From assembly GCA_024734555.1 (NCBI GenBank), contig JANPWX010000033.1:5556074-5620073 (forward strand): DNA of 64,000 bases, written 5' to 3'. The stretch's first letter is position 1. Each line of letters opens with the position of its first letter. The notes below the pieces were generated by a model. The model made no database searches. It saw only the letters and a program-made list of their open reading frames with translations, and was not told the origin of the DNA. The DNA comes from Trochalopteron elliotii (lineage: Eukaryota; Chordata; Aves; Passeriformes; Leiothrichidae). The translations under genes and the position numbers were made by a program. Below are positions 34,211 to 49,475 of this stretch, one piece after another.

Positions 34211-35027
34211 GGCTGTGTGAGCCAGGGGAGCCTGAGCTGCCCCGGCCTGTGGTCTAACTTTCTGCTGACCTTGCAGAGCTGCTCCCCCATCCCACATTTC
34301 CTCTTCCTTTCCTGAGGAGTGAGGAGGATTGGCCCTGCAGAGGAAAAGGACTCAGGATAAGGATTTATCTTTTGGCTTCCCCTCGCCCACGCTGCTGTTG
34401 CTGAAGATTTTGCTGAGGTTTGTGTTCCCTCTTTGTGCTGGGCTGAGGGTGCAGCTCTGCCCCTTCTGCTGCTTTTCATGGAGCTGTGAGCTTTTCATCT
34501 CGTGCTCTGGCTTTGGCATGGCCTCTGCAGCACCCTGCAAGCTGCATTTCAGGGAACCAAGGGGATTTATGAACCCCTCATGTTCAAAACTCCCATCTTT
34601 TTCAAGTGAACAGGTCACCTTTTCCCTGTTTATGAGTTGGATTTCCTGAGGACTGCTGTTTGAGAGCCTGGGATTAGGAATGGTGAAGAGCCAGTGTGGG
34701 ATGTGGTGGTGGCAGCTGTTTTGCTGTTGATTGGTTGTACCCTGTAATTATAAGGGAAGTTCCCCTTGGTGCCAGCTCCTGTGAGGGAGGTTCATTGGCA
34801 GGGTCTGGTGATCCACAGGGAATTGGGAGGTGGTAAATGAGGAATGGGAGAGTGTGGGGATACCCTGGGGGGACACGGCACATCCTGGGGCTATGCAGGG
34901 ACAGCCTGGAGCTGTCCCAGACCTGGACTGAGTTGTGGGACCCTCATGGTTTTGGGAAATATCTCCCTGAGATATAAAAGATAATAATAAATATAATAAT
35001 ATTATAAAGATAATAAAGATAATCCCA

Positions 35028-35240
35028 CCACATCTTCCACCATCCCAGGGTGCTCCAAGTCCCGTCCAACCTGGCCTTGGGCACTTCCAGGGATTCAGGG
35101 GCAGCCACAGCTTCTCTGGGCACCCTGTGCCAGGGCCTCCCCACCCTCACAGAGAGGAATTTGTTCCCAATATCCTGTCTAACCCTGCCCTCTGGCACTG
35201 GGAAGCCATTCCCTGTGTCCTGTCACTCCAGGCCTTTATC
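35028..35240 (-). repeat. CR1 LINE fragment, antisense
   Basis: CCAGGGTGCTCCAAGTCCCG, CCACAGCTTCTCTGGGCACC, CTGTGCCAGGGCCTCCCCAC, CCATTCCCTGTGTCCTGTCA run in reverse-complement CR1 order. The 3' end is replaced by an AT-rich ATA/AAT microsatellite at about 34975-35025. Confidence 0.88.
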
Positions 35241-35741
35241 CAGAGCATTCCAGGATCTCCTGTGTCCTCTCAGCCCGGCTCACATTGCTCTGCCTGAGCT
35301 GTTCTTGGCACTTGTTGAGCAAACACGTTCCCATTTCAGGTGAAGGAAAATCGATGACGCCTCAAACCACCCGGATAAAGCCGGAGCAAAGGTGGAGTTT
35401 GTCTTCCCATCTCCCTGCCTGCCGCTTCCCGACAGGAAACCTCGCTGGGACACGGGTGCTGCCAGCTTAGCAGCTTGATCACTTAGAGATGCTCCCAGGC
35501 AGGAATGACATCCTGCCCTGTTTAACCACCAGAGCCGCTGCAGGTTGGATCAGAGCTCCATCCGAGGCGGGGGAATGTTGCTGGAGCAGAGACATCGGAT
35601 TTCCCGTGGCCGATGAGCTGATTGATAACCCCCGAGTGAATCCACCCCCTCTCCCGGCTCCTGCGGGATCAACATCCGCGGCCGGGCTGGTTGGGCCGGG
35701 CTGGAGGCGAGGATCCTCCACGGGATGCTGATCCAGCGTGG

Positions 35742-35963
35742 GCTGATCCCACCCATCCACCCCGACCCTCCCGGTCCTGATCCCACCCATCCACCCCGAA
35801 CCCTCCCGGTCCTGATCCCACTCATCCACCTCCAACCCTCCCGATCCTCCCCACCCACCCTGAACCCTCCCAGTCCTACCCATCCTCTCCCCCGAACCCT
35901 CCCGATCCCACCCATCCATCCCGAGCCCTCCCGATCCTGCTCACCCACCCCAAACCCTCCTGG
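35742..35963 (+). repeat. Degenerate minisatellite, period about 35 bp
   Basis: Repeated CCCACCCATCCACCCCGA followed by ACCCTCCCGGTCCTGAT-type units, about six copies with substitutions and small indels. The strand is strongly asymmetric, with C on +. Confidence 0.85.
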
Positions 35964-38900
35964 AATTCTCTCCAGAACCACCTCGAGTAATGCCTGCGAT
36001 GGAAAAGTCATCAGACACCTTTGTGTCCTTCTTTTCCCTGAAACCTGTGCAAACCAGGCCTGCGTTCTTCCTAAAGGGCTTTTTCCCTTTAGGGAATTTC
36101 CATGGAATTCATAGATTTTCCAAGCTCCGGGGAGCCGGTTGTGCTGTGCTGTAGCAGCCCTGCAGTCCGTGGGCTGCCTGGGGTTGTGTTGGGTGCTGGG
36201 GGTGGGGAATTTTTTTCTGCTTTTTTAATATCTTCATCAGCAAGTCTGGCACTAAACGGAGTGATGATATTCTCTGAGGTGAATTCGGGTACTTAAATAT
36301 CCTGGCCTGAATAGGGAGACAAAAATAGACGCCTTCAGCAGTTCTGTGTGTCTGCTGCTCTTCCCTCTGAAGGACGAGGCTGGATCCCTGAGATCCTGCA
36401 GGGAATGCAGGGTGTGTTATTCCCTCCCTCCCTCCCGGGGGCTCAGCCCTGCTTTCCACGCCCAAAGGATGGGATCTGAGGGATTTGTGCTGTCCTGTGC
36501 TCCCCAGCCCCAGTCAGGCTGCACTGGAGGGTATTTAGGAGCTCTGCAGCTTTGGGAGTTTTTGCTTCCAAAAGTGGAGGTGGCTCCTGGGTTTGCAAAT
36601 ATCCACGAGGGTCTCAGAACCTGGGGTTTGAGCTCCTCCACATTTCTGCCTCCCAGAGGACTCCTCAGCTGATGGAAAAAGCCCTCAGGGATCCCCTCTG
36701 CACCCCGAGGGATGCCTGGACCTTGGGCTGGGTGCTGGGGGAGCCTCAGTGCCCTCATGGGGGGCTGGGATTTGAGGGACACCCTGGAGATGTCCTGGGT
36801 GGGCTCTCCTGGGCCACCGGCCCGTCCAGCTGCTCCTGGAACCCAAAGGGGAGAGAGGGGCCCAGGGTGGGGATTCCTGCTGGTTCCCGGGTCTGGATGT
36901 TCCCAGGAACAGGGAATGCTCCACCCTGTGGGTACCAGCCCAGCTCTGCCACTGCACCCACCCCACTGGGCTGTCCTGTGCCCCCCCAGATCTGTGTCCA
37001 GCCCTGAGGACCCAAGGCCTTTATCCCCCCGAACCTCCAATGGCACAAACGGGTGGAAACAAAACCTGCCAAGAATTGGAGATAAATCCCCGATTTTCTT
37101 CCAACGTGGATGCTCTGTGCTTGAGGTTTTTTTCCTATTCTTTCTTTATGCCTTTGGAGCATTTCACAGATCTCCCGCTCCCAACCCGACACTGCTGCCG
37201 GGGAGAAGCTGCTGTCAGCTCGAATCCATCTCGTTTTCAGATGGAGATAATTCCCAGCTGCCGCAGCACTGCTGGTGTAAAGCAGCCCGGCAGCCTCGGG
37301 GCAGAGCCGGCTTCTCCAGCACTGGTGGATGCTCAGATCCCTGGCTCGCTCCCCGCACAGCAGCCCCGGGAGGTGTTTGCCCCCTGATCTGGGACAAGGG
37401 GCAGTGCCAAGGCAGCCACAACACCGAGCGATTTCCACGGAGGAAATCCGGAATTCTTCGTTCAGCCTCGGAGTTAATTGTTGTTAATCACTTGCAGCGT
37501 TTTTCCTGAAGGTTGGGAACAGCCACAAGAGGGCAGGAGCTGCTGCTATTTATCGTTTTGGTAGGAAAGGCGGTAAATACCAATTCCTAAGGATTGTCCC
37601 AATGATTTTCCGTTCTCTGCAGGGTTTGATCCCCGAGCTGCTGTTCAGTCCCTGTCCTTGGCGGTCTCCCTCCCTGGGTAACAGTAGGAAAACTCCCTTG
37701 GAGTGAATCCAAAGCCTCTCCAGGCCAGGAGAGCTGCAGAGACCCCAAACATCCCCAGGCTCCCTGGTTTGTGATGGCCTTGGAGCCCCTCCTGTGTCAA
37801 AATTTGTTCTCCAAGAAGATTTCTTCCCTGCCCCTCTGGAATTCAGAGGAAAATCACCATTTTCACCGTCTGGGAAAGATTTCAGGGGAATGAAGCACAG
37901 CTCCAGCTGAGAGCCTCGTGCTGTTGGTGTGGGGTTGGGAATTTCAGTGCAGGTTTGAAGGGAAGGGAGAATGATTAACCAGGAAAGGAGCAGGGAGGAA
38001 ACCACCGGGAGCCTCTGCTGCGGGGTTTTACTGGGATTTGGCTGTTCTGAAAGCACTGGTTCTTCTGGGGGTTTAACTTCCAAGCACAATCAGGGATCCT
38101 AAATCCCCTCCTTGTCACTGTGCCCTCCTCACAGTGTCCATCCTTATTCAGAGATTGCAAACACACCTGAGGAGCAAAGGTTTCAAGCAGGAAATTATAA
38201 AAGCAGCAGCGAGGCCGTTTCTGGGAGAATTTCTGAGGGATTATCAACAACTGCCCCTCGGATCTGAGGAAAGGCATCGGGCTTGGGAAACCTGATCCCA
38301 AACATCAGCCCCTGGGTGATGCCCTGGGGGAAACACAGGAAACTTAAGTCAGGAAACTTGCCCAAGCCTTGAGGAAGGAAGGTGAAGCCCTTAGATGCGC
38401 TCAAGCCATTGAGGAGCCCAAAACCCACGCCCAAAATCCAACTAAACCCAGAGAAAAGAGGCAAAAAGCCCTAATAATGCAGGCAGCAGTGTGGGATCTG
38501 CTTAGAGAGCACCCTAAATACCTCAAGGTGTCTTTCATCCCGTTTTATGGAGTTCAGGATTTTTATTTTTCATTGTTTTTAACCTCCCTTCCCCTCAGCT
38601 GTCAGGGGTAAGCTGCCCTGGGTCTGGTTGGTCCCACTGGGGTTAAATACCCAACAAACAGTTCCCTTGGGACAGGAGGAATTCTCGGGTTTGGAGCACC
38701 AGGATGAGTGGGAATAAATGAATAAATCCCCTGTGCTCCTGTGCCTGGTGCAGCTTTGTTGCCCTTGGAGTGTGCTCCAGGGGAAATTGGGTCTTTAGGC
38801 AGCAGCAGGAGGTTCAGTGTTTGTCTCCCAAGCCTTTCAAACACAGATATTTATCCTGCTACTGGAGCTGACTGCTTCCCAAACTTCTGAAAAGGAAACA

Positions 38901-39514
38901 AAATTCCAAAGTCTCCTCTGAGCCAACAGGAAATGCTTCTGAATTTGGATTCCAACGTGACTCAGTTCAGAGATTACAAATGACCAAAACAACTCCCCTG
39001 GAAGTGTGGAGTCAACAAAAACAAGGCAGGAGATGAAAAATTATCCCTAAAAGCTGTTGGAAAAGTCTTCTATGTCGTATAAAAGGTGCTGCTGCTCCCA
39101 GCAACGTTCCAGTGACCACTTTATGTTTTCAGAAATTCAATTTATTCCCTCCCATCGTGGGTAAGAACAACCTCTGCCTGGGTGTTTTATTGAGCTGTGT
39201 CCTGGAGGATTTGTGGTTCATCCCTGGGTGTTTTTCTCGGGATTTCTACACTTGGAAGTCTTGGTAGTTGCCTTTTAGGGAGGTGGTGTTGTTCTCCTGG
39301 GATTTACAGTCAAATACAAGAGGTTACATGCCCAAAACTGAACATGAAAATGACTCAGCAATTAGTCACTGCACTGAAACATTTCTTTTCCTCTTCTACC
39401 TTTAAGTCTGGATTATTTGGGCCTTAAAAACATCCTGGCACAAACGAACAAATCCCTTTAGCAGCAGAAAGACAAATGAATTGATATTTGATGTTGATAA
39501 TTGATACAACTGAG

Positions 39515-42642
<3,128 letters not shown>

Positions 42643-42905
42643 GGCGGGCACGCCGGTTACCGTGGCGACGGACGGGGCTGCGCAGCGGACAAACCTCCCC
42701 GGCGCCGCTCTTCGCTTCTCTTCGCGGGGCTCCCGATCCGCAAAATCACCCCCAAATCGTCCCAAAATCACCCCCAAATCGCCCCAAAATGCGGCCGCCC
42801 CACCCCCGGCTCCTCCGGTACGGGTGTCCCCGGGAGGATCCGACCCGCTCCCCTCAGCCGCTGAGCCCGCCCGGCGCCGCCCCGTTGTCCTCGCACCGCC
42901 ACGTG
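42643..42905 (-). promoter_or_regulatory. B9D1: B9D1 CpG-rich promoter region
   Basis: Immediately upstream of the B9D1 ATG, the sequence is GC-rich with many CpG dinucleotides and no TATA box. The CpG-rich block extends from about 42440 in intron 1 to about 42905, where it changes abruptly to an AT-rich stretch. The transcription start was not located. Confidence 0.6.
42656..42669. promoter_or_regulatory. RFX X-box motif upstream of B9D1 ATG
   Basis: GTTACCGTGGCGAC matches the X-box consensus RYYNYY-N(1-3)-RRNRAC at every fixed position, with a 2-bp spacer. RFX factors (DAF-19 in worms) control ciliary genes through this motif, and the worm B9D1 orthologue was identified as an X-box gene. 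The 14-bp distance to the ATG implies a very short leader or a site inside the 5' UTR. Confidence 0.7.
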
Positions 42906-43598
42906 TCCAGAACTTCATTTATTATCATTATTATTATTTTATATCAGCCGAAAGCAACCCCAACCGGGAGAGGGGCACGGCCCCAAGGCTGCCCGACTTC
43001 AGGGCCAGCGCTGTGAGGGACGCGCAGGGCGGGGTTGTTGTGGGGTTTGGACGGGGAAGGAGCTGGACGGGATTTCGGGATGGGCCGGGATGATTCCAGC
43101 TGAGGAAATTCCCGATCCTGCCATTCCATGTGTGGAGGCCATGGCCACTAGATGATGCTGCTGAAGCAGCTCTGGCTGCCGGGCAAGGGCCGGAACCAGG
43201 AGGTGTTTGCAGGGAGAAAGAGGGAAATAAATGATGGATTTTGTGCTCTCTGGAGGGTCAGCCCCACCGGTGAGGAGAGGGGCTCTCCGTGCCCTCAGCA
43301 CGGCGATTTTTAATTATGGATATCAGGAGAAATGCCCTCACACCGCTGGGTCTGGATTGTGGGTGGGAAAAGGAGGAAACAGCACCGTGCTGGTTTAATT
43401 ATCCCGCTCTAATTAAAAGGAAAAGGGTGAGTTGGGTGTATAAATGAGGAGGATGCAGGTGCTGAGGCTTTGCAGAAGCTAAAACCGCTGAAATCTACTG
43501 ATGGTGACTTGTTTCTCCACAGAGACCACGGTGTGAGGGTGCTGGGCTGGTGACAGGATGGGGCTGTGACAATTCTGGTCCAGTGATGTGACAGTTCT

Positions 43599-44102
43599 TG
43601 TTGGAACCCTGGGCACTGAGAATTTCAGGCTTTCTGTGCTGACAGGCACTGACCCCCAGGCAAACACTGCATTTGACCTGAGGCCGTGGAAAAGGCTTCC
43701 AAAATTGAGTGACAGCGCTGGGATTGTGGGTGTGGAGTTTGAATAGAAGTGTGTGATATCACAGGGTGGAAAACTTCGAGTTTAAGGGTTTAGATTATAG
43801 TAATATATATAAAGCAAGATGGAGGTTTTAGGGTGTAGACCAGTCCTTCTTTTTCACCTTCTTCGTCATAGGTTTGGGTGGTATTTTGTAATTGGATAGA
43901 AAAGTCCACACTGCAGACCTAACTAATTTAGGTGTCATTTCATAATTGAACAGTTTGTTCTCAAAAAGCCTTGTAGAGAGATAGGGACAGACCCATTTTT
44001 CACTTTGTTAGCTAGAGCTCACAGCTTGTGAGCCTGTACTATAGATAAGAATGAATAAACATCTGAGTCTGAACACGAAATAACATCTCTCGTGCAATTA
44101 AT
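43599..44102 (+). mobile_element. Solo LTR of an endogenous retrovirus
   Basis: Begins TGTTGGAACCCTGGGCACTG and contains an AATAAA at 44054-44059 followed by TCTCTCGTGCAATTAATCC near the 3' edge. No internal retroviral sequence flanks it. A second copy of the same family lies at 60579-61006. A target-site duplication was not found, so the exact 3' edge is uncertain. The family resembles passerine LTRs; assignment is from memory. Confidence 0.65.
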
Positions 44103-46116
44103 CCTGGCTCAAAGAGAAAAAAGAAGATAAAATGCCACAAGTTCTGGACTGGTGACACGGTGCTGGCCCGTTGGGGCTGTGGCTGTGCTGCTGCTCACAC
44201 AAGGAAATTTGCTGCCCACGCACTTGTCAGCGCCATGGAGACTCCCCAGCCTGCTGTGCTTCATCTCTTCACCTCCTTTCTGCATCCCAGGCCACGTTCC
44301 CCTCTCCTTGAGGAATTTTTTGGGATGGTTGATTGCTGCCAGACCCTCTGGGGAAGGGTGGGAGGAATGAAGGAAGCCTTTCCCCATTTCAATGGATGTG
44401 TTCTCTGTCAATACCTGTTTCAACTCGGTTTTTCAGGCCAAACAGATATGGCCGAGAGAAGGGGACAGGAAAGCAGGAGAGATGGGAGGGAATGCCTGAA
44501 ATGTTATCCCTTCTCCACAGCCCTTCAGAAATGCTTCAGGGAAAAGAATTCATTTGAACTGAAAATCATCAGGGGTGGGGGGGAGGTAGAGCAGTTCTGG
44601 AGCAGCTGTCTGGAGCAGCCAGTGAGGCTGTTTAATTAACACTGCACTTGGCTACCAGCTACCCTGGAGCCAATTTCAGGACATTTTTGTTGCCTGGCAG
44701 GTGATATACAGCTGCTGGAGGAGTTCTCCCAGCATTAGGAGACCTTCCCCACGGCAGAGAGGCAGCAGGGGGGTTATTCAGCAGCTGTGAGTCACCTGTA
44801 CCTGCATCTGGAGGGACTCTGTCCCCTCCCAGCCATAACAAGACCTTTTATTCTTCCCTTCTTCACATGCCAGCCTTGTTTTAATTAGCTGTATTTTTTT
44901 AATCTTTGTGAGCAGAGTGAAATCCCAAGCAAGGAAGTGGTTTTATCCTGCTGGAAAACTTAATTAATGCTCCATCAGAGAGTTTGATTTTCATGCATGA
45001 TGAAGGTTTGTGGATGATGGTGACCCCATGGGTGTTATTTAGCTGCTGTTTCTCCTGGCCTCTCCTCTTCTCCAGGACTTGTCCTGATCCTGTGATTTGT
45101 GATGGGACTCACGGGAAGCCTCCCTGGGGTGTTTGGAGCCACAGTCATCCTCACAGGGAGGAAGGACACGCTGATCACTGCCTTGTCACCTCTTCCAGGT
45201 TGGATCCCAGCTCCCAGAGAACCATTCCCAGTGTCCCTTAAGCACTGACCTCCGTGCAGGAGGCATGTCACACAGCTGAGGGAATTCTGTTTGCATCATC
45301 CCCAGGAAGAGCCAGGGGCTGGAAAAATCCAAACTGCTGGGTGCTCTGTCCCTAGAAGCTTCTGAATCAAGCCCAGGCACTGGGACCTGCCCAGGCTCCG
45401 GGTCCAGGGGCTTCCAGGGAGGCTGGAGAGTTGTGGTGAGGCTTTTCCCTGGGTTTCCCCTGGAAGTGCCTCTGGATGAGCCCTGGGGAGAGCAGGCAGG
45501 GGCTCTCCTTCTCCTGGGCAGCCGGTGGGGGATCCCTGTGGGATGTGTCTCCTGCCCATCTCCCCAGCTCTGGGCTCATCCACTGTAATGGCAGTAGGAG
45601 CAGTAGATCCCTGGAAAACAGAGTGGAAAGACACCCCGTGCTGTAGGGAGGGAGCAGGAGCAGCTCCTTTGTCTCCATTCCCTGCTCAAGCCCCAGGGAA
45701 TGGCCAGGAGGCTGAGCCAGGGAAGGTGAGAGAGACACAAACACCACCACAGTGGCACAGCACAAAAGTTTATTCCGAATCCCAAATATTTATGATCGAC
45801 ACCTGGTAAATGGCCAGTGAAATACATTTGATGGTGTCATTAATGTGCAATAAAGCCTTTGTATTTTTAGAGTTGTTTGCACAGCCTTGACTCATCCCTG
45901 CCTAGCAGGAGGCTGCAGGGAGCTTCCCTGCCCTTTGTCTTCCCTGCCTTTTGCTCCTGCTGCTCAAATCAAGCAGGGAAGGAGTGGGATCTCACAGCAG
46001 CACGCAGAGGGGGACATTCCTGCTGTAATTCCTGCTGAATATATTTACCTGGATGTTGAGTGTGGTGGGAAGGCAGCTGGGTGAAGCCAAGGCGGGTTTT
46101 GTGCTACGTGGCTGAA

Positions 46117-46250
46117 GCCCAGAATGGTTTATGTTGGAAAGGACCTTAAAAGCTCATCCCATTCCACCCCCTGCCATGGGCAAGGGCACCTTCCAGTATC
46201 CCAGATTGCTGTCCAACCTGTCCTTGGACACTTCCAGGGATGATCCCTGT
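46117..46250 (-). repeat. CR1 LINE fragment, antisense
   Basis: AGAATGGTTTATGTTGGAAA, GGACCTTAAAAGCTCATCCC, CCCCTGCCATGGGCAAGGGC, then the ACACTTCCAGGGATG segment, in reverse-complement CR1 order. Confidence 0.85.
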
Positions 46251-46984
46251 GTCCATGTGGCCACCAGCCCCGTGCCACGGGCCCTGCTGGGTACGGACGC
46301 TGTGGCTGCCAAGGAGCTGTGAAGTGCCTGGTCTTCCCTGAAGAATTAATTTGTATTGGAACTCATTATCATTGGTGAGATTTCTTTTGGTTAATGAGCA
46401 AAATTAATTAATGAGCCAGTCAGAATAAATTGACATGGAGGTAGGGAGGGGTGAGGAAGACCCGGGGAGATGGTGCCCAGCAGGACAGCTGGATTTGATA
46501 AGGACACAAGGAATAAAAGCAGAGAGAAGAGGAGAGGGTAAAAAAGCTCCTTCTCCTGCCAGGCATGGAGCCCTGCTGCTTGTTGTCCAGTGGTGACTGT
46601 ATTTTTTGGGAATAACTCAGGTGGGAATGCTGCTTTCCATGCATCCAACAGACCCTGCATACATGGCCACGGGCCCTCAGCAGCTTGTGCCTCCACGTGG
46701 GGCAAAGCAGAATCAGAATAAGCTGCTCCAGGGGACTTCAATCAAATATTCAAATCATTAATCTGGTTCTTCCCTGCAGTGTGACTTAATGAGGGTCATT
46801 GGCATTTTCTCCCTTTCATGGTGAACAGATTTATTTTTCACTGCATGGCCCAACATCCACAGCTGGAACAAACCAACCCAACGCTGACCTACAACTGAGG
46901 GACACAAGTGAAGGGTCCTGGCATGAGAAGCAGCCCAAGCTGAGTGTGGAACACTCCTGGTGACATCAGTGAATGCCAGGGAAT

Positions 46985-47030
46985 CAGGGAATTATAGAAT
47001 ATCCTGAGTTGGAAGGGACCTACAGAATCC
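46985..47030 (-). repeat. Short CR1 LINE fragment, antisense, different subfamily
   Basis: GAATTATAGAATATCCTGAG then TTGGAAGGGACCTACAGAAT is the tail of a second CR1 subfamily type. The homology is lost quickly 3' of this on the + strand. Confidence 0.6.
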
Positions 47031-49475
47031 TTGAGTGGTGCCAAAATCCAGGGGCTGCATCACTGCTACTGCACACCCCTCACCCCAAGCAGCCCCTCAG
47101 CACCTTCCCAGCCTCCAGACAGGGGCTGAGCCCATGGAAAGGGCTAAACCAGCCTGTGGCAGCACCATCATGCTGGAAAGAGGATGGAACACTCACCTGG
47201 TGTGAGCTGGAGTTATTCCAGGGGCTCAGCAGGGTTCCAGCAGAGAGACACGAGCTGCTCAAAACCCAAAGAGCTACGGAGATTTCAGCTCCTGTGGCTC
47301 TGTCAGGGTGTGCTAAAATTCCTAATTAAGCCCCCTCGTCTGGAGGATGAGGTGGCCCCAGCCATTAAAACCCAGCCACGGCTTGAAAACTTAATAGGGG
47401 AAATTTAATGGATGAAGTCAATTGAATTATTCATCCCCAGAAAGCTTGTACAAATATCAAATGCTTATTAGCATTCATGCAACCTGTATGATCTCACAGC
47501 TCTGACAGATTAAGGTTGGGGCTAATTGTACCCAGGATGGCGTCAGATTTGGTGGTTGGTATTTTTTAAAAGCTTATTTCTCCTCCCCAGCATGACAAAG
47601 AGAATTTCAGATCGATGCCATCTGAGATTTACCCTTGAAGCAGAGCCCCTGTGATGGTTTCCTTCCTCAGCGTGGTGGTTTTTAATCCCTGTCTGATTCC
47701 TGCTCCTCAAAGGGTGCTGAGGTGGCTCTGGGCCAGCCCAGACGGACATAGCGCCCGTCCCTGTGGGCTGTGGGTTTGCTGGAATGGAGAGTGCTGGGGC
47801 AGAGTCTGCCTGATAAATGGACAGGGCTGAATGGCCATTAAAAATGCAAAATAGAAATTGATCCAATTAAATAATCATGACTTGCTTTTACCCCGTGCTT
47901 TTCACTTCCGATCTTAAGCAAGGCTTGCAGACAGTCCAGGGGGAAATCGCTTAATGCTGCAGAGATTTAATCAACAAAATTAACACTGGCTGATGTTAAA
48001 TAGTTTCTCTGGTCATGGCCAGGTTTGGGGATGCAGCTATGGGGGTATTGCACCTGCCAGTCCAGGTGAGTATCCCCAAAAGAGGCATCAGGGAGCAATC
48101 CACAATCACTCTCTGCTCTTGGAAAATTCAGTTGGAGCTTGATTCTCCCCACACTACCTGGATGCTTGTGCAGGCTCATGGCTGGGGTTGTTTTGGGTCT
48201 TGATTGAGCTTTGGGAAGGGCTTTGGGAAGGGTGGCAGGCTGAGCAGAGCCAGAACCAGGAGAAAATATCCCAACTCATTCCCAACACTGCCATGGCTTC
48301 AAGCCCTTCCAAGCTGTTCTACACCCCCCTCTCCATCACCACCACCAGCCACCAACCCTGTGGATGAGAGGATTTTCCTCCTGAAGAGAATTCAGGCACA
48401 GGGCCAGAGGGGAATTTAGGCCTTTTCCAGCAAAGCTAAATAAATCCCAGCAGTAAATGACACCCTGAGTGTCCCCTTACCCTGAGGGACACCCCAGAGC
48501 ATCCCCCACGCCTCCAGGCAGGACTCAGAGGGATTTACCTCCCCTCCTTAAAACTGCAGCAAAAAGGAGTTTGCCATCCTCCCCAAAGCGCTGTTAATCA
48601 TGGATTTTGTGGCTCTTTTTCTGGAATTCCTCTCCATCCCGCCGAGACAGAATCATTATTTACAATAATTCTAAACGACTCTTAATTACAGCGGCGCAGG
48701 TGCTCCTCGGGAAAGCAGCCGGATCAACATATGGAGACTCCTGAGTGAGGTGAGGGATTCTCTGAGCTCAGGGGGAGGTGGGAGAAGCCTCCAACTCCAG
48801 CGGGGATGGTTCACACCTGGGCTGGGGGGGTTGAGCAAAGAGTTTTCGGGGAATGCCGAGCTCTGGGAGAGGGAGGGGCACACCTGGGCTCCCCCCGCTG
48901 CGGCACAAAGGGAGGCCACGCTTCCAGTTTATACAGTTTAATAGATGTGAAACAAGATACATTTCCTTTGGAGTAATGGATGCATCGATAACAGAAGATA
49001 AATGTGAAGGCATAAATATGAGGCGGCACGGAAGGGACCAAACGGAAAGGACTGGATGGGTTTGCTCCCCCCCCGGGTGTCCACGGGCTCCTTCCTGCTC
49101 CTGTTTCCCATGGCCAAGCTGTGCCCTGGACACGGGACCTGCAAGAGGGGTGGGGAAGGAGAGTAAGAGAGGAAAATCAATCCCAAAAGTTGCAAAAAAA
49201 GCCCCCCTAAAGTGGTGGTAAAAGGTGACCTGGATTCTTCTAGAGGCTTCTGGAAAGGCCTTGGGAAGGGAACGTGTCCAGGGATGGGGAGGGAGGGACA
49301 GGGAGTGCAAACTGCCCCAAGGGGTCGGAGTTGTTCTGCCACGAGGAGGACAAATCATCACCTTAAATGCTCACAAAGAACATCACCTACGACAGCTCTT
49401 TACACCTTTACACACTGTATCAATAATTTACTTAGAACTGCAGTAAACAAAATACATTTCTTAAATAATTTACTA

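Larger units (their letters stand above)
33241..39514. other. Intergenic region between EPN2 and B9D1 3' ends
   Basis: About 6 kb between convergent genes. It contains a + strand CR1 (33762-33935), a 10-bp minisatellite (34041-34210), a - strand CR1 (35028-35240) and a roughly 35-bp minisatellite (35742-35963). Many open frames here lie on GC-rich sequence on both strands, but none resembles a known protein. No RNA gene was recognised. Confidence 0.6.
42906..49475. other. Intergenic region between B9D1 5' end and CACNA1H 3' end
   Basis: About 6.5 kb with no recognisable coding exon. It holds an LTR (43599-44102), CR1 fragments (46117-46250 and about 46985-47030), convergent poly(A) signals at 45769-45774 (-) and 45849-45854 (+), and AT-rich stretches at about 46340-46440, 47390-47510, 47815-48000, 48640-48690 and 48925-49040 that look like candidate conserved non-coding elements. 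Confidence 0.6.

Noticed and set aside
34018..34479. Open frames rich in Pro/His/Gln or Gly/Trp
   Set aside because: They are translations of the 10-bp minisatellite; 10 is not a multiple of 3, so all frames show pseudo-repeats.
36417..37509. Several 200-260-codon overlapping open frames on both strands
   Set aside because: GC-rich intergenic DNA with few stops. No domain, signal peptide or known family was recognised, and frames overlap on both strands.
42905..42945. Possible 3' end of a - strand gene upstream of B9D1 (AATAAATGAAG on -)
   Set aside because: It sits in an ATT/ATA microsatellite beside the CpG island, and no coding exon was recognised on the - strand between it and the LTR at 43599.
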